This document shows positions 45,231-55,779 of a stretch of 64,000 nt of DNA, piece by piece. Both the position numbers and the translations under genes were made by a program. Position 1 is the first letter of the stretch. Every line of letters begins with the position of its first letter. The notes under the pieces are model-generated. The model saw only the letters and a program-made list of their open reading frames with translations, was not told the DNA's origin and searched no databases. Source of the stretch: Loripinus fragilis (lineage: Eukaryota > Mollusca > Bivalvia > Lucinida > Lucinidae); the NCBI GenBank assembly GCA_964019695.1, contig OZ026517.1, positions 74,234,665 through 74,298,664 on the forward strand. The letters are read 5' to 3'.

Positions 45231-45465
45231 TGATTGCTTTGTTTAGGAAAGGTATCTTATTACTTTAAAACGTTCTGACTTACCCAATATACATGTAGCA
45301 GAAAATTCCGTTAGGGTGGATCTGACAACGTTTTTTTGCTAGTCATCATCGTATATCTATGAGGGCCGTATGGACCTAGCTAGCTCGTGAAGGAATTGGA
45401 CCCGACCCGAGAGGAACAATTGCTTTTGGAGGGGAGTCCGTACCAGGAAATCATAGCTACTTGTG

Positions 45466-45494
45466 ATATCTCAGGGGGTCTGGACCCCTGTCCC

Positions 45495-45542
<48 letters not shown>
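45466..45542. repeat. GGGGGTCTGGACCCC hairpin and (CA)n microsatellite
   Basis: CAGGGGGTCTGGACCCCTGT is a short palindrome, followed by about 20 CA units (45501-45540). The HT-repeat frame across it is an artefact. Confidence 0.95.
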
Positions 45543-46565
45543 GACTCACGCGTGAACACTCAAATCAAAACGAATAACCGTGATGAAACAAAGAAAATTG
45601 CTCATTGGGTGAAAAAATGGGTGTTATAGTTTTCAAGGCACAAATCTATATCAGGTAAATGACATGCAATCGCTCCAATCGACCTATTTACCACCAAAGT
45701 GACTTGAGATTCCTATTGAGGGTGAAATACGGATCTGCATATGCTTTAATTGCGGTGCACGTACATCGTCGTTAAATTATTTCTATCAGATGTACTTTTA
45801 ACATGCAAATAGAGCAGCAAGTATATGGATCGTTTCCAATAACATAAACACATTGAAAATGTAGATAAAAGTAAATTGGTCCGGGAGACATCCACATGAG
45901 TGTGCTCTCCGTTTCAGGTACATTTCTGATTGCTGTAAAATAGTGTATACTTCTTAATTTTTAGTACTTTTAACATCCACGTTGTAGTAAATAGCTTTGT
46001 TTATATTAAACTTTATAGCACCACTTCAGTATTATACTTGTATATCATATATTATAAGTGACCTAGTTTTGAATTCAATTCAAGAGAAAAAACAAAAAAA
46101 GTATGTATAAAGCATAAGGATGTGCATAGCCAGCCTACCCAAATGGGCCTCCAGGAGATTTGGGGATCTGAAGAGAGTAGTTTTTTTTATTTTCAGAGAG
46201 CTCGGGAGCACTAGTTATTATTTTAGGGGAGCTGGGGAGCAAGCTCATTGTTTTGGAGATTTAGGGATCTCTACCAAATATAAAAAATAAATAAAGGAAA
46301 AGCCTCCAGTTTGTTTGATTTTTTTAATTTCTCCCCCCAAGACCCCCTTGTAACTTCTATATGTAGTTATTTTAGTACTACAGTAACGTGCGCATCTAAA
46401 TGATCTAAAAGAAAAATATGGCAATTGAGTATTGTTGTTGACTTATTATCCTTAAATTGTTGATTTTTAGGTTATTAATAACATACTTTGAACGCCAAGA
46501 TTGCAACAGATCGAACCATTTTTAACATTTTTTTCGGAGGGAGCATACCTAGCACGAGTGTGGTT
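45543..46565. other. No gene recognised
   Basis: 46150-46275 repeats GGAGATTTGGGGATCT and GGGAGC phrases two to three times. Otherwise AT-rich spacer. Confidence 0.4.
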
Positions 46566-46885
46566 ACATAGAGGATCTTACATGAGTGCTCATGTTTTAT
46601 TGAATTTAATAAACGAGTAGGGGAAAAGGGATAAAATGCGAGGCTTGCCGAGCATTTTATCTCTTTTTCGCAAAGAGTTTAATAAATTCAATAATACAAG
46701 AGCACGAATGTTAGATTCTATTTATCATATGACACATACTTTGAAATCTCTTTTCTGGCGAAAAAACGTTATACTTTTGTCATTGTTATGGACGTCATAA
46801 CGTTTCCCGTAAATCTATAAACCACTAGTGGTTTATCGATTTTATTGCATGGCGTTATTTCACTCCCAGACGCGACGGCATATGA
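46566..46885. mobile_element. Family E element (copy 3)
   Basis: TAGAGGATCTTACATGAGTG, GCGAGGCTTGCCGAGCATTT, AATAAATTCAATAATACAAG, ATTTATCATATGACA, AAATCTATAAACCACTAGTG with GTTTATCGATTT, and CGACGGCATATGAAAA. Confidence 0.75.
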
Positions 46886-47539
46886 AAATTTTGTTATAGG
46901 GTTATCTACGCGCAGGCTATGTATTTTTCTCTTAATACTGATAGCCCATTTTTATGAAGAACGCTTTGTTTTAAAGACCTACCCATTTTCAGATATAGGA
47001 CCAAGAAAATCATTTAATTCAAACAATAAACATTTTAAAGCATATTTATACGTGCGTCCAAGCACGCTTATACACTGAGCTTAGGATCCAAAAACTTTGT
47101 GACAGCTTTTATCCTGCTTTCGAGACGCTGTCCGCAAGGCTATCATTGAAAAGCGGGAACCAGTCCCATTTCCCCATGAGCAATGATTAAATAGGCGCTT
47201 GTTCACGGTCGGCATTTCAACGCTTCAGTTTCTTGCGAACGCCTTAGCAAGATACAAGATACAAGATACAAGAAACTTTATTTTCCGTCGGTTATAGTAC
47301 AACAAATAACATTAGCTACAAGAGCTATTTTCCGACATAACAGATGTAAAAATTAACATGTAAAAGCAGCTGTTAAAAGAGAGGCATTGGTTATCACATA
47401 TATTAGTAGATTACATACATATTAAATTATTATAAGCTATGGCAAGGATTTTGATTTTAAATTGCATGCATAAAACACATTAAAAGCTATAAGCACATAT
47501 TTACAGGTTCAGTTATAAATACATCATGCATTGTTTGAG

Positions 47540-47789
47540 TTAACCCTTGAAGCACCGACCACAACAAAAAAGTTGTCTGCCTCTCTCGTCTGCAGAGTAG
47601 TTTCGAAGCCTCATTGACAAACAGCGTAGACTCAGATCAGACTGCTACTTTTGGGGCAGCCCGATCCGGGTCCTCGACGTTTGCCATCTGCACTCAAAAT
47701 ACGTCACCAGCATCAGGAAATCATATGCAGCAGACGACTTAAGCAGACAACACTTTCGGCTGCATTTCTGTCGGCGGTTTAAGGGTTTA
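47540..47789. mobile_element. Family P MITE, second subtype, nested in the LINE 3' UTR
   Basis: TTAA|CCCTTGAAGCACCGACC to GTCGGCGGTTTAAGGG|TTTA (right border one base off TTAA), with GTCTGC repeats and core CTCAGATCAGACTGCT / GGCAGCCCGATCCGGGTCC. It has more hairpin mismatches than 44284. Confidence 0.8.
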
Positions 47790-48207
47790 GATTTGAAATT
47801 TTTTACGATGCACTGCTAACTAGATATAAAGGTCTCCCTTTAATGTTAAAAGGTAAGACAAAAAACACTGCATCTAAAGAGATGGTATAATCTTAAAGAT
47901 CATGGTATCTTTAAGATGAAGGGTGCTATCATGCTAAAGGCCTTACTTGCGAAAAGCGAAAGGCACAGGAAGCCCTGATCAGGTTCCCTGTTGCAAACGA
48001 AAAATAAGACACCTAGCATGCTGCATAAAATAAAGCTATGAGCTTGAGTTACTGATTAAGACATGTCTGTAGGCTATTATAGGTAAAATGCTGATCCTGC
48101 AGCAAAGAAAAAATAAAGCAAATAAACTAAAAGTTTTAAAATAACATGCTATCCAACTAAAAATAAAAAAAAAAATAAATATAACAGCAAACCATTAAAC
48201 ATGTTGA

Positions 48208-49644
48208 CTAACCTCCCGAACCGCGACAGATGGCACATCTGCAGCTCGGGCCTGTCCAGGTGCGAATTTGGCGCCGAAACTCGGCAAACTCTGAAACTTT
48301 CCTCATGTCATTTGGAAGGGAGTTCCACACCCGGGCAGACTCGAACCTGAACGAGCATTGGCCATATGTGACGGTTCGGACTGTTGGAACCTTGATAGTA
48401 TTTTCATACCTGAAAGCATAAGAAGAGGTTTTAAGTTGTACAAGGTCCCTTATGTATTCTGGTGTTAGATTGTTTATGCACTTGTATGTCTCTGCAGCAA
48501 TACACCTGAGTCTATTTAAATGAAGAGTTGAGAGCTCGGCTTTCTCCAGCAGAGAGGCATAGCTTGATGTAAAATCGCTGAAGACAATTCTTAATGCTCT
48601 ATACTGTAACTTTTCAAGTTTTTCTGTATTTGTTTTGCTGCAGAAGTGCCATACAAGTGGACAGTAATTGAAATTTGATTGAATAAAAGATCTAAAAATT
48701 AAAAATCTTGATTTTTCATTTAAAAATTTACTTAGTCTCTGTAAAACATTCAGCTGTTTAGCTGCTTTTTTGCACATTTTGGTTATTTGGGTGTCAAAAT
48801 TGAGTTTGTAGTCCAGTTCTACCCCAAGGAGCTTTACATTTTCTTCACATGTGATATTTACCTCTGCAATTTGTATGTTTTTCATTTCTGCATTGGTTTT
48901 CTTTCCAACTGAAATAGCCTGGAACTTATCAGGGTTTGCCTGCATCTGATTAGTTCCAAACCAGTCCAGTAGGATGATGCTCTCTTGTTGTAGAACTGAT
49001 TTGAGAATGTCCAGGATTTTGTGGCAGTATGATAAAGTATTATCATCTGCATAATTGTACATGGAGCAGTACTTTAAAAAGTAAAAAATGTCATTCATGA
49101 AGATATTAAAAAGTAAGGGTCCAAGTATGGAGCCTTGAGGCACTCCCTTGATTATCTTTGACCAGGTACTGAAAAAATCTCCAATCTTGACTCTCTGGTG
49201 GCGCTGTCCCAAGTAACTCTCAAGAAGCTTACATGACCCTTGAGAGACTCCATATGCCTCTAGTTTAGCAACCAAGAGGTCATGGGGCAAGCAGTCGAAA
49301 GCCTTTGACAAGTCCATCAGGACAGCGCCAACATACATGTCTTTGTCTAGTGCTTCCTTCCAATCTTCCACAATACGGAGCAGTGTGGTTTGGCACCCAT
49401 AGGCTGGTCGGAAAGCAGATAGGAAGTTGTGAAAGATTTTGTTGAAATGCTCAGATAGTTGGTCACTAATAAGTCTTTCATAGATCTTAGAAAGGGTGGG
49501 GAGTATGCTCACTGGGCGGTAATTTTTTGGGATAAAGGGGTCATCTTTTTTGAAGATGGGGGTGACTTGTGCCATTTTCAGTCTGTTTGGGAAGGTCTCT
49601 TTGCATATAATTGCATTGGCACCCGAGAGAAGGTCTCTTTGCAT
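48208..49644 (-). pseudogene. LINE reverse transcriptase, N-terminally truncated
   Basis: The fragment of about 470 residues carries RLKMAQVTPIFKKDD, NYRPVSILPTLSKIYERLI, AYGCQTTLL, the motif A VLMDLSKAFDCLPHDLL, GVPQGSILGPLLF, and the motif C YNYADDNTLSY with both Asp present. Thumb and C-terminal parts follow (YCPLVWHFCS, LQYRALRIVF), then a short cysteine ending GPSCRCAICRGS. This is the non-LTR (LINE) RT arrangement, of CR1/L2/Jockey-like type; the exact clade needs a tree. A 38-base tandem duplication just upstream (49591-49666) shifts the frame, so its first residues are not the original ones. It cannot move on its own; RT activity of the remnant is unlikely without a start and promoter. 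Confidence 0.88.
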
Positions 49645-49666
49645 ATAATTGCATTAGCACCCGAGA
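49591..49666. repeat. 38-bp tandem duplication in the LINE
   Basis: GAAGGTCTCTTTGCATATAA... (49591-49628) is repeated at 49629-49666 with one G/A difference. As 38 is not a multiple of 3, it breaks the RT frame between AELFQEDLLSGANAIICKE and the downstream domain. Confidence 0.9.
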
Positions 49667-49998
49667 GAAGGTCTTCTTGGAATAGCTCGGCGTTATTCGA
49701 CCTATTTTTGTACCCGGGCGTACAGGCTGTAGGTGCTAAAAGCAGGGGACCAAACAACCAAAATGCAAGTTGTACGCACCGTGCACGTGAGGTTGCTCGA
49801 TATTTAGCCAATCGCGGCCATATTGGTGAACAACAAGCATAACGCCATTGCACGCTCCGTTTAACATTAACCGTAACGGTAAATCCCAACATTACCATCA
49901 TTTGCGGTTACAGCTGTCTTCTGACTCTTCAATTGCTGTTACAAATATTGCCTCAAGTTGCTAGATTTACCCTCCTTGGTCGGAATTGATTTTTTCAG

Positions 49999-50043
49999 TT
50001 GAACGAGACCGCGACACACGTGGATCACGGTATACACGGGTAC
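49999..50043 (+). other. Exon-like 45-bp segment with strong splice borders
   Basis: GATTTTTTCAG ends at 49998 and TAC/GTAAGT begins at 50044; the 45 bases are open in the first frame (LNETATHVDHGIHGY). The surrounding 49.7-50.2 kb is richer in CG than its neighbours. No partner exon was found, so this may be chance or part of a noncoding transcript. Confidence 0.25.
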
Positions 50044-50210
50044 GTAAGTAAATAAAATTCGTCACGATTCGTCGAAGTTTGCGAATGCAGAAATTGAGTT
50101 TAGGGGCGCTGATTATGAAACCAAAATTGTTGTACCCAGAATTCGTGGAAGCGAAATTGATCGGAGCCTGCAGCTTTAGATTCTTATGAGGCTTGACCTC
50201 AAAGTGGGCT

Positions 50211-50383
50211 ATTCACCATACCTACATTAATTGCTGGTTCCCGCTTTACAGGTGGTCAGTAATGGAAAAACAGGTAACCAGTACCCCCCAATACCTGGAA
50301 ATGGGGGGGTTCTGGTTACCTGTATTTACATTACTGACCACCTGTAGACAGGGAACCAGTAATTAATGTAGATATGGTGAATT
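50211..50383. mobile_element. Family H foldback (copy 1)
   Basis: ATTCACCATACCTACATTAA / TTGCTGGTTCCC and its inverse GGGAACCAGTAATTAATGTA / GATATGGTGAAT; inner arms CAGGTGGTCAGTAATG and CAGGTAACCAG, almost the whole element folding on itself. Confidence 0.88.
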
Positions 50384-50449
50384 GGTCACAGTGTACAGAA
50401 TACAGTGTGGTCAATTCTTTCAATATCAATACCCAACCCTTCTCCTGTG

Positions 50450-50662
50450 GATCTCAGTGGCTCAGTTGATGGAGTGTTAGACTGGGGATCAAACGGTTGC
50501 TAGTTCGAGACTCACTGCCTTTGTGTCCTTTGAAAGGACAAGACATTTTTCACCTGCTGCCTAAGTACTGGTTCAACCTATGAAGACAGGAAATCATCCC
50601 AACATAACTGAAAAAATTATGATTGTGACATAATTAAAGCATCAAAATAAACAAACCAAAAC
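50450..50662 (+). mobile_element. tRNA-derived SINE
   Basis: A box GTGGCTCAGTTGATGGAGTG, B box TAGTTCGAGACTC, then AAGTACTGGTTCAACCTATG and a degraded tail (GTGACATAATTAAAGCATCA). It is the full-length version of the fragment at 12100-12260. Confidence 0.75.
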
Positions 50663-51430
50663 TTCTCAATCCATTAGTCTACACAGGTGCGATACTCAAA
50701 GAATCGAACTATCTGCTATGGCACATCACCACTGAAAAATGGGTTTTGTGTTAATATGCAGTATGCATTAAATTACTCAAAACACTATGTAAAAAAAGTA
50801 GCAAGCAGCACTGAATGGCTATAAATAATCTGTTTGTGGAGACGTCAAGTATCCTTTGGTAGCTAAACACTAACAATTTGTATTAGTTTACAAATGTACA
50901 GTGTTTAGCGACAGAGTGATAAAGATTTTTCTACACTAAAACATTTTTGAAAACACATCGCACATGGCAAGGTCAAAAAAACGGTTTCAGTGACACGTAA
51001 TGATGCAGTTTTTGGTTTAGGCCTACGCATGCATAGACCACGAGGCAGATGTCAGAAGTGTGTGAGGCATGTTCAGGTTTGACTCCATCCGCTACAGAAT
51101 TGTGTGATGTTATACATGGATGACACTAGTCAATGACTTTAAGCGGGAGGTGACGTTCCAACGCCAGACAAAAATTTTCACCAGCAATTTTTTTTCGCCA
51201 AAAGTTGTCGCCAAATTAATATTTTTTGCGCCAAATTTATTATTTCTTTGCATTTTGCGACAATGGCAACCACTAGCACGAACCCTGGCAGATTGATGAC
51301 AAGTTTGAATCAAACAATCAGGCCAATCACATAATTTGGTGACACATTTCGTAAACCAATACGTCACATGTACCCACCGTGCTCAAATCGAATAGGTCAG
51401 TATGCGATAGTCAAACCACCTATTGTTAGA
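50663..51430 (+). repeat. Segmental duplicate (copy B) following a SINE
   Basis: Matches 12300-12850 in order: AGTAGCAAG, GGCTATAAATAATC, TGTTTAGCGACA, ACATTTTTGAAAA, TTTCAGTGACAC, then after about 290 extra bases (51010-51300) TGGTGACACATTTCGTAAAC, ACGTCACATG and CTCAAATCG. The extra block includes GCCAGACAAAAATTTTCACC-type sequence not seen in copy A. Confidence 0.7.
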
Positions 51431-51662
51431 TATTGCTTCTCTATCTTTTAGTTAAGGCCAAAACTAACTTGGTCAGTGGTCACAGTACACTGAAAATTGG
51501 TTCAATCATGCTTCGATGCACAGATCTCATCTTGCTGCTATATTGTTGCTGCTGGGAGGTACTTAACTTGTATCTCCTTGCTCTTTATCATCATGATTTA
51601 ATCCTTTTTAGAAAAAAATGATTGACAAAAAATAAAAAACCAGGTGAGAAAAACCACGAACC

Positions 51663-51940
51663 ATTCACCATATCTACATTACATGCTGCAGGCCTCCAGA
51701 TAAGAGTGCGTATTGGAAAATTATTTTCTTTATTTCTCATCCAAAACATATGTTGCGGGTACTCAAAAGAACTGTCTCAATTAGACGGTTCTTTTGAGCA
51801 CCCAAAACACATGTTTAAATTAATGGGTAAGAAAATAATTAAAATTTTATGCAAATAAAATTCCCTTATCTGGACCTATGATGCTGGTTCTGACCATCTG
51901 TAAACCGAGAACCAGCAATGAATGTAGGTATGATGAATGG
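51663..51940. mobile_element. Family H element (copy 2) split by a family K MITE
   Basis: ATTCACCATATCTACATTAC at the left and CAGCAATGAATGTAGGTATG / ATGAAT at the right, interrupted at 51691-51877. Confidence 0.75.
51691..51877 (+). mobile_element. Family K MITE nested in family H
   Basis: GGCCTCCAGATAAGAGTGCG to TTCCCTTATCTGGACC; core GGGTACTCAAAAGAACTGTC / TCAATTAGACGGTTCTTTTG. The clearest full-length K copy (187 bp). Confidence 0.85.
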
Positions 51941-53285
51941 AATTCTGCTGAACTTCAAGATAACAACCATTCCTAAAAGGCTTTTATTTGGTTTATATGA
52001 GAAAATACTTAATCAAATTATCACGGTAATATTTGAGCTGCAAGTTGGCATCTTTTCAATAATAATTTAACTTTTAAAAGGCCGAAGCTAGCACTTCCAA
52101 CTTAAAACACTAGCTGGCGCCTAAACCAACTGTTTGTGGTTTCTTTAGCCAGGAGAGTTCCTTTGCTGTCTTATTCACACTATGATTATGGCTTTGAATG
52201 TATATTGCATGGCACTACTGACATGTATAATGAGAGACCATAGAATGCAGCTGCTGAAATACATTATGCAGTTCAACATAATATCATTAACTCATTGGCT
52301 GTATGTTATATTTATATATTATAGACAAGATCTATATAAATTCTATTGATGAGGAAAATGTCACAAATCAGACATGCACAGCCACAGATTACAGACCATC
52401 CTATCATGGTAACAGGAAAAGAGACACTAGTCTTAGAATGATCTATTTTGCCAGAACAGTTCAGAACTTTGGGTCGTCATGTGTCTGAAAGTCCAGCCCA
52501 GCCATCGATCTATGTTTGCCGACCCCAAGATTCAAGTCATTGACCATTTTATTGGATGATTTAATTGATTAGGACATTGATAAGTTCATATGCAAATTTG
52601 GCACAAAAAGAACGAAAATAAATTTTATGGAGCTTACCAAATAATGCGATAATTTTACCAAAATGTTCATTTTCCATCTAAATTTGTGTAATGTCCATCA
52701 ATATATAGAAACTTAACTACATTTGTATATTCATGTGTATAATGGCAACGACCAGAAACGGACCAATCCGAAATTTCGAATGCTGAACAAATATCGTCTG
52801 CCTTGAAAAAAAGGCTAAATCAGTTTAGTTATTTAACCAGTGGTGTATCCAGATGGGGTTCGCTTGAACCCTCTTTTGAGCCCAAATTATTTCATTTTCA
52901 TTGGGATATTTTTTATTATTTTAGAAAAATAAGGCCATCCTTTAAAAAAATGTTTGCGGTCACCTAGGCCTACTCAAAATTTTCCAGGAAGGAAGGTATT
53001 TTATTTATTTTTCACTGATTTATTTAAAAGACATTAAAATTTTAAGAAAAATGTCTAAAATTATAATAAAAATATTTCTCTGAAATGTGGTGAAACAGAC
53101 ATACTTTTTTTGGTACATGGCATTTTGAGTGAGTCTCACGCTCTGTCGTGTGACAGCAAACAAACATTGATGATTGTTTTAAGGATGGCCTGGGTTAAAA
53201 TCATCAAATTGATTCCCCCCTATACATCTGAATCCCTTTCCAGAGGAAACTCTTTGCCTACTGGGTAAGGTTATCAGATGCAAAA
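51941..53285. other. No gene recognised
   Basis: AT-rich spacer. A short frame at 52303-52488 has no motif. No repeat family recognised. Confidence 0.4.
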
Positions 53286-53288
53286 CAG

Positions 53289-53760
53289 TTAACCCTTAAA
53301 TTGTCAATCACAACAAATTCTGTTTTGTCATCTGCTGAGTGCTGAAATGTTCATCAGCTCCTCCTCAACCACTGGTCCAATTTTAAAATTATTTCACAGA
53401 ATGGTTCCTCATGATGCCTTCTTATAAAATTGCACATATGGTTCTGCTCCACCGAACAGAGGGGCTGCCAGAGCACTAGATATTTAAAGAAATGTCTTTT
53501 GATGACATTTCCTCCTGAACCACTGGTCCAAATTTAAAACAATTTCACAGAATTGTTTCTCATAATGCCCTTAACTAGAATTGCACAAATGTTTTTGCTC
53601 CACTGAACAAAGGGGCTGCCAGAGCTCCAGATAAGAAATATCTTTAAACAACATCTCCTCCTGACCTACTGGTCCAAATTCAAAATAATTTCACTGATTT
53701 GTTCCTCATGATGCCTTTTACCAAAATTGCACAAACAGTTTCGCTCGGCTAAATACATAA
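53289..53760 (+). repeat. ~140-bp repeat block 1 (three units)
   Basis: Units start near 53355, 53502 and 53640 with CTCCTCCTGAACCACTGGTC, CAAATTTAAAA.AATTTCACA, CTCATGATGCC, ATTGCACAAATG and GGGGCTGCCAGAGC. The left edge TTAACCCTTAAATTGTCAAT is a lone family P (second subtype) end. Confidence 0.85.
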
Positions 53761-53823
53761 AAAAAAACTGAAGTCTAAAATTTCGGCATTTATTTAAATT
53801 TTACTGTTGCTATGGTAACAAAA

Positions 53824-53993
53824 ATGTGCGCGTCTGTTTGTATGTGCTTTGAGGTCACCTGCTGGGAAATGGCTGACCTCTTGGCTCTCGTTTGTGGTGT
53901 CTTCTGTGAGTTTGCCACTTTCCCATTGGTATCCTGGGTCAGGTGTGGTACTTGATTGTATCGATACCTGATCTTTGCACCATTACTTACTTT
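53824..53993 (-). repeat. Dispersed repeat R1 (copy 3, truncated)
   Basis: The - strand begins AAAAGTAAGTAATGGTGCAA and reads GATCAGGTATCGATACAATC, CCTGACCCAGGATACC and CCAAGAGGTCAGCCATTTCC, stopping after ACAAACAGACGCGCAC. An open frame runs through it (KIRYRYNQVPHLTQDTNGK). Confidence 0.85.
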
Positions 53994-54164
53994 TAAAATA
54001 GAAAAATTACCATTTTGAACCAAAATTAAGGCATTTGGAGACCTTTTTTAAAAAAGTGGATATCAGCACAGCTAAATACCAAAATATCCTTTTAATATGT
54101 TGTGTCAGGTGATAATCTCATCAGCTTTTAAAACATGACTTTAGTTAAGAGTGTGTAGCTAAAA

Positions 54165-54325
54165 TTTCATTTTCTTATTTCTCAACCAAAACATATGTTG
54201 TGGGTACTCAAAAGAACCATCTCAATGAGACGGTTCTTTTGAGCACCCAAAACACATGTATAAACTGATGGGTAAGAAAATATTTACATTTTTACGCTGA
54301 AAATATTTGTTTATCTAAACCTGTG
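54165..54325 (+). mobile_element. Family K MITE (copy)
   Basis: Core GGGTACTCAAAAGAACCATC / TCAATGAGACGGTTCTTTTG with the flanks TTATTTCTCAACCAAAACAT and ACACATGTATAAACTGATGG; the right end TTTATCTAAACC is a worn TTATCTGGACC. Confidence 0.8.
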
Positions 54326-54556
54326 TAAAATATCTTTTTGATAGTTGCTTGTGCCCTATGTTAATTGGTCTGTCAAACATCTCAAATTTGCTCCATAGTG
54401 GTCAATTTCCTGTTTTTAGCCTATTTTGATGGCCATATTTGTTACCATAGCAACGGTTAAAGTCAAATTAATTCGAGACTTTTACACTTTGGTTATTGTT
54501 CTAATAAACCAATAAGAACAAATTAGTTAAAACCATTTTTATGTTTTAGCCTCATA

Positions 54557-54577
54557 GGGGGGGGGGGGGGGGGGGGC
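54557..54577. repeat. Poly-G tract
   Basis: About 20 consecutive G, on the left followed by CCAAAAAAGCCC; assembly-sensitive. Confidence 0.9.
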
Positions 54578-54579
54578 CA

Positions 54580-55035
54580 AAAAAGCCCGTTAATGCACAT
54601 CATATTTTGAACATTCACAATATGTACAGTAAATTTTCTGAAATTTAGAACATTTCTCTTTTTGTTCTCAGATTACATGTGGGTTAATAACTTATCAAGG
54701 CTGGAATACATCAAGTGCTTGTCAGAATAGCAAACAGGGAAGACCTTGATCAGACTGCTACATTGGGTTGGCAGACTCGGCACTGTATGTCTACTGTCTA
54801 GAAAGAAAGGCCTTTTTACAGACAACTAGTGTTCAGAGTTTTAGAGCATCTACTATATATAGGCTAAATTTAGAGCCATATACATGTTTGTTTCAGGTGA
54901 CTCTAGCTAAGAAGTCTGACTAAGGAAAGAACAGCTGTGAGGTGATCAACAAACGCAAGTTCAGATGTCCTTGTTAAAGGTAATTACATTGACTTAATGA
55001 ATCTTGCATTCTGTGTTGTTATTAGTTCTGGGAAC
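54580..55035. other. No gene recognised
   Basis: GCAAACAGGGAAGACCTTGATCAGACTGCT at 54729-54758 is half of a hairpin core. Otherwise AT-rich spacer. Confidence 0.4.
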
Positions 55036-55730
55036 TACATAGGTTTGCACGATTCCTGATGATACCCTCTACCAGAATTGCACAAATGGTTCCTCTCCGG
55101 TGCACAAAAGGGCCACTTGAGCTCTAGATAAGAAATATTTTAAATGACTTCTCTTCCTGAACCACTGGTCCAAATTCAAAATAATTTCACAGAATTGTTT
55201 CTCATGATGCCTTCTACCAAAGTTGCACAAAGTTTCTGCTCCGCGGAACAAAAGGGCCATCAGAGGCCTAGATAAGAATTGTCTTTAAATGACATCTCAT
55301 GAACCACTGGTCCAAATTAAAAATAATTTCACAGAAGTGTTCCCGGTGATGACCTCTACTAAAATTGCATAAATGGTTCCGCTCCGCCAAACAATAAAGG
55401 CGGCTAAAAGTTCTAGATAAGAAATATCTTTAAATGGTATCTCCTCAAGGCTCATAAACCACAGATCCCAATTCAAAATAGTATCACAGATCTGTTACTC
55501 ATAATGCCCTCTAATACATGGTTCTGCTCCATCGCACAAAGGGCCACCAGAGTTCTAGATGAGAAATGTCTTTAAATGACATCTCCTTAACCAATGGTTC
55601 AAATTAAAATAATTTTACAGAAATGTTCCTCATGATGCCCTCTACCAGCATGGCCACCAGAGCTATAAATAAGAATATCATTGAAAGATATCTCTATAGC
55701 CACTGGCCAATACATTATCTTCTCATGAAT
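55036..55730 (+). repeat. ~140-bp repeat block 2 (about five units)
   Basis: Same consensus as block 1: AACCACTGGTCCAAATTCAA, AATAATTTCACAGAA, CTCATGATGCC.TCTACCA, TTGCACAAATGGTTC.GCTCC, GCTCTAGATAAGAAATATCT. Confidence 0.88.
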
Positions 55731-55779
55731 GAAGATTCAGATGTGCGATCCAGGACCCTAGGGCCCTCTTGTTCGTTCA

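Larger units (their letters stand above)
47247..49690 (-). mobile_element. 5'-truncated LINE (LINE-2copy)
   Basis: On the - strand, the RT frame is followed by about 950 bp of 3' UTR with a nested MITE (47540-47789) and AAAATAAAGTTTCTTGTATC ending in three TTGTATC units. Endonuclease and 5' UTR are absent; similarity to LINE sequence stops near 49690, after which the sequence is GC-richer and unrelated. 5' truncation is the normal outcome of target-primed reverse transcription. Confidence 0.85.

Noticed and set aside
45387..45629. Open frame with HTHTHT repeat
   Set aside because: Generated by the (CA)n microsatellite; no other coding sign.
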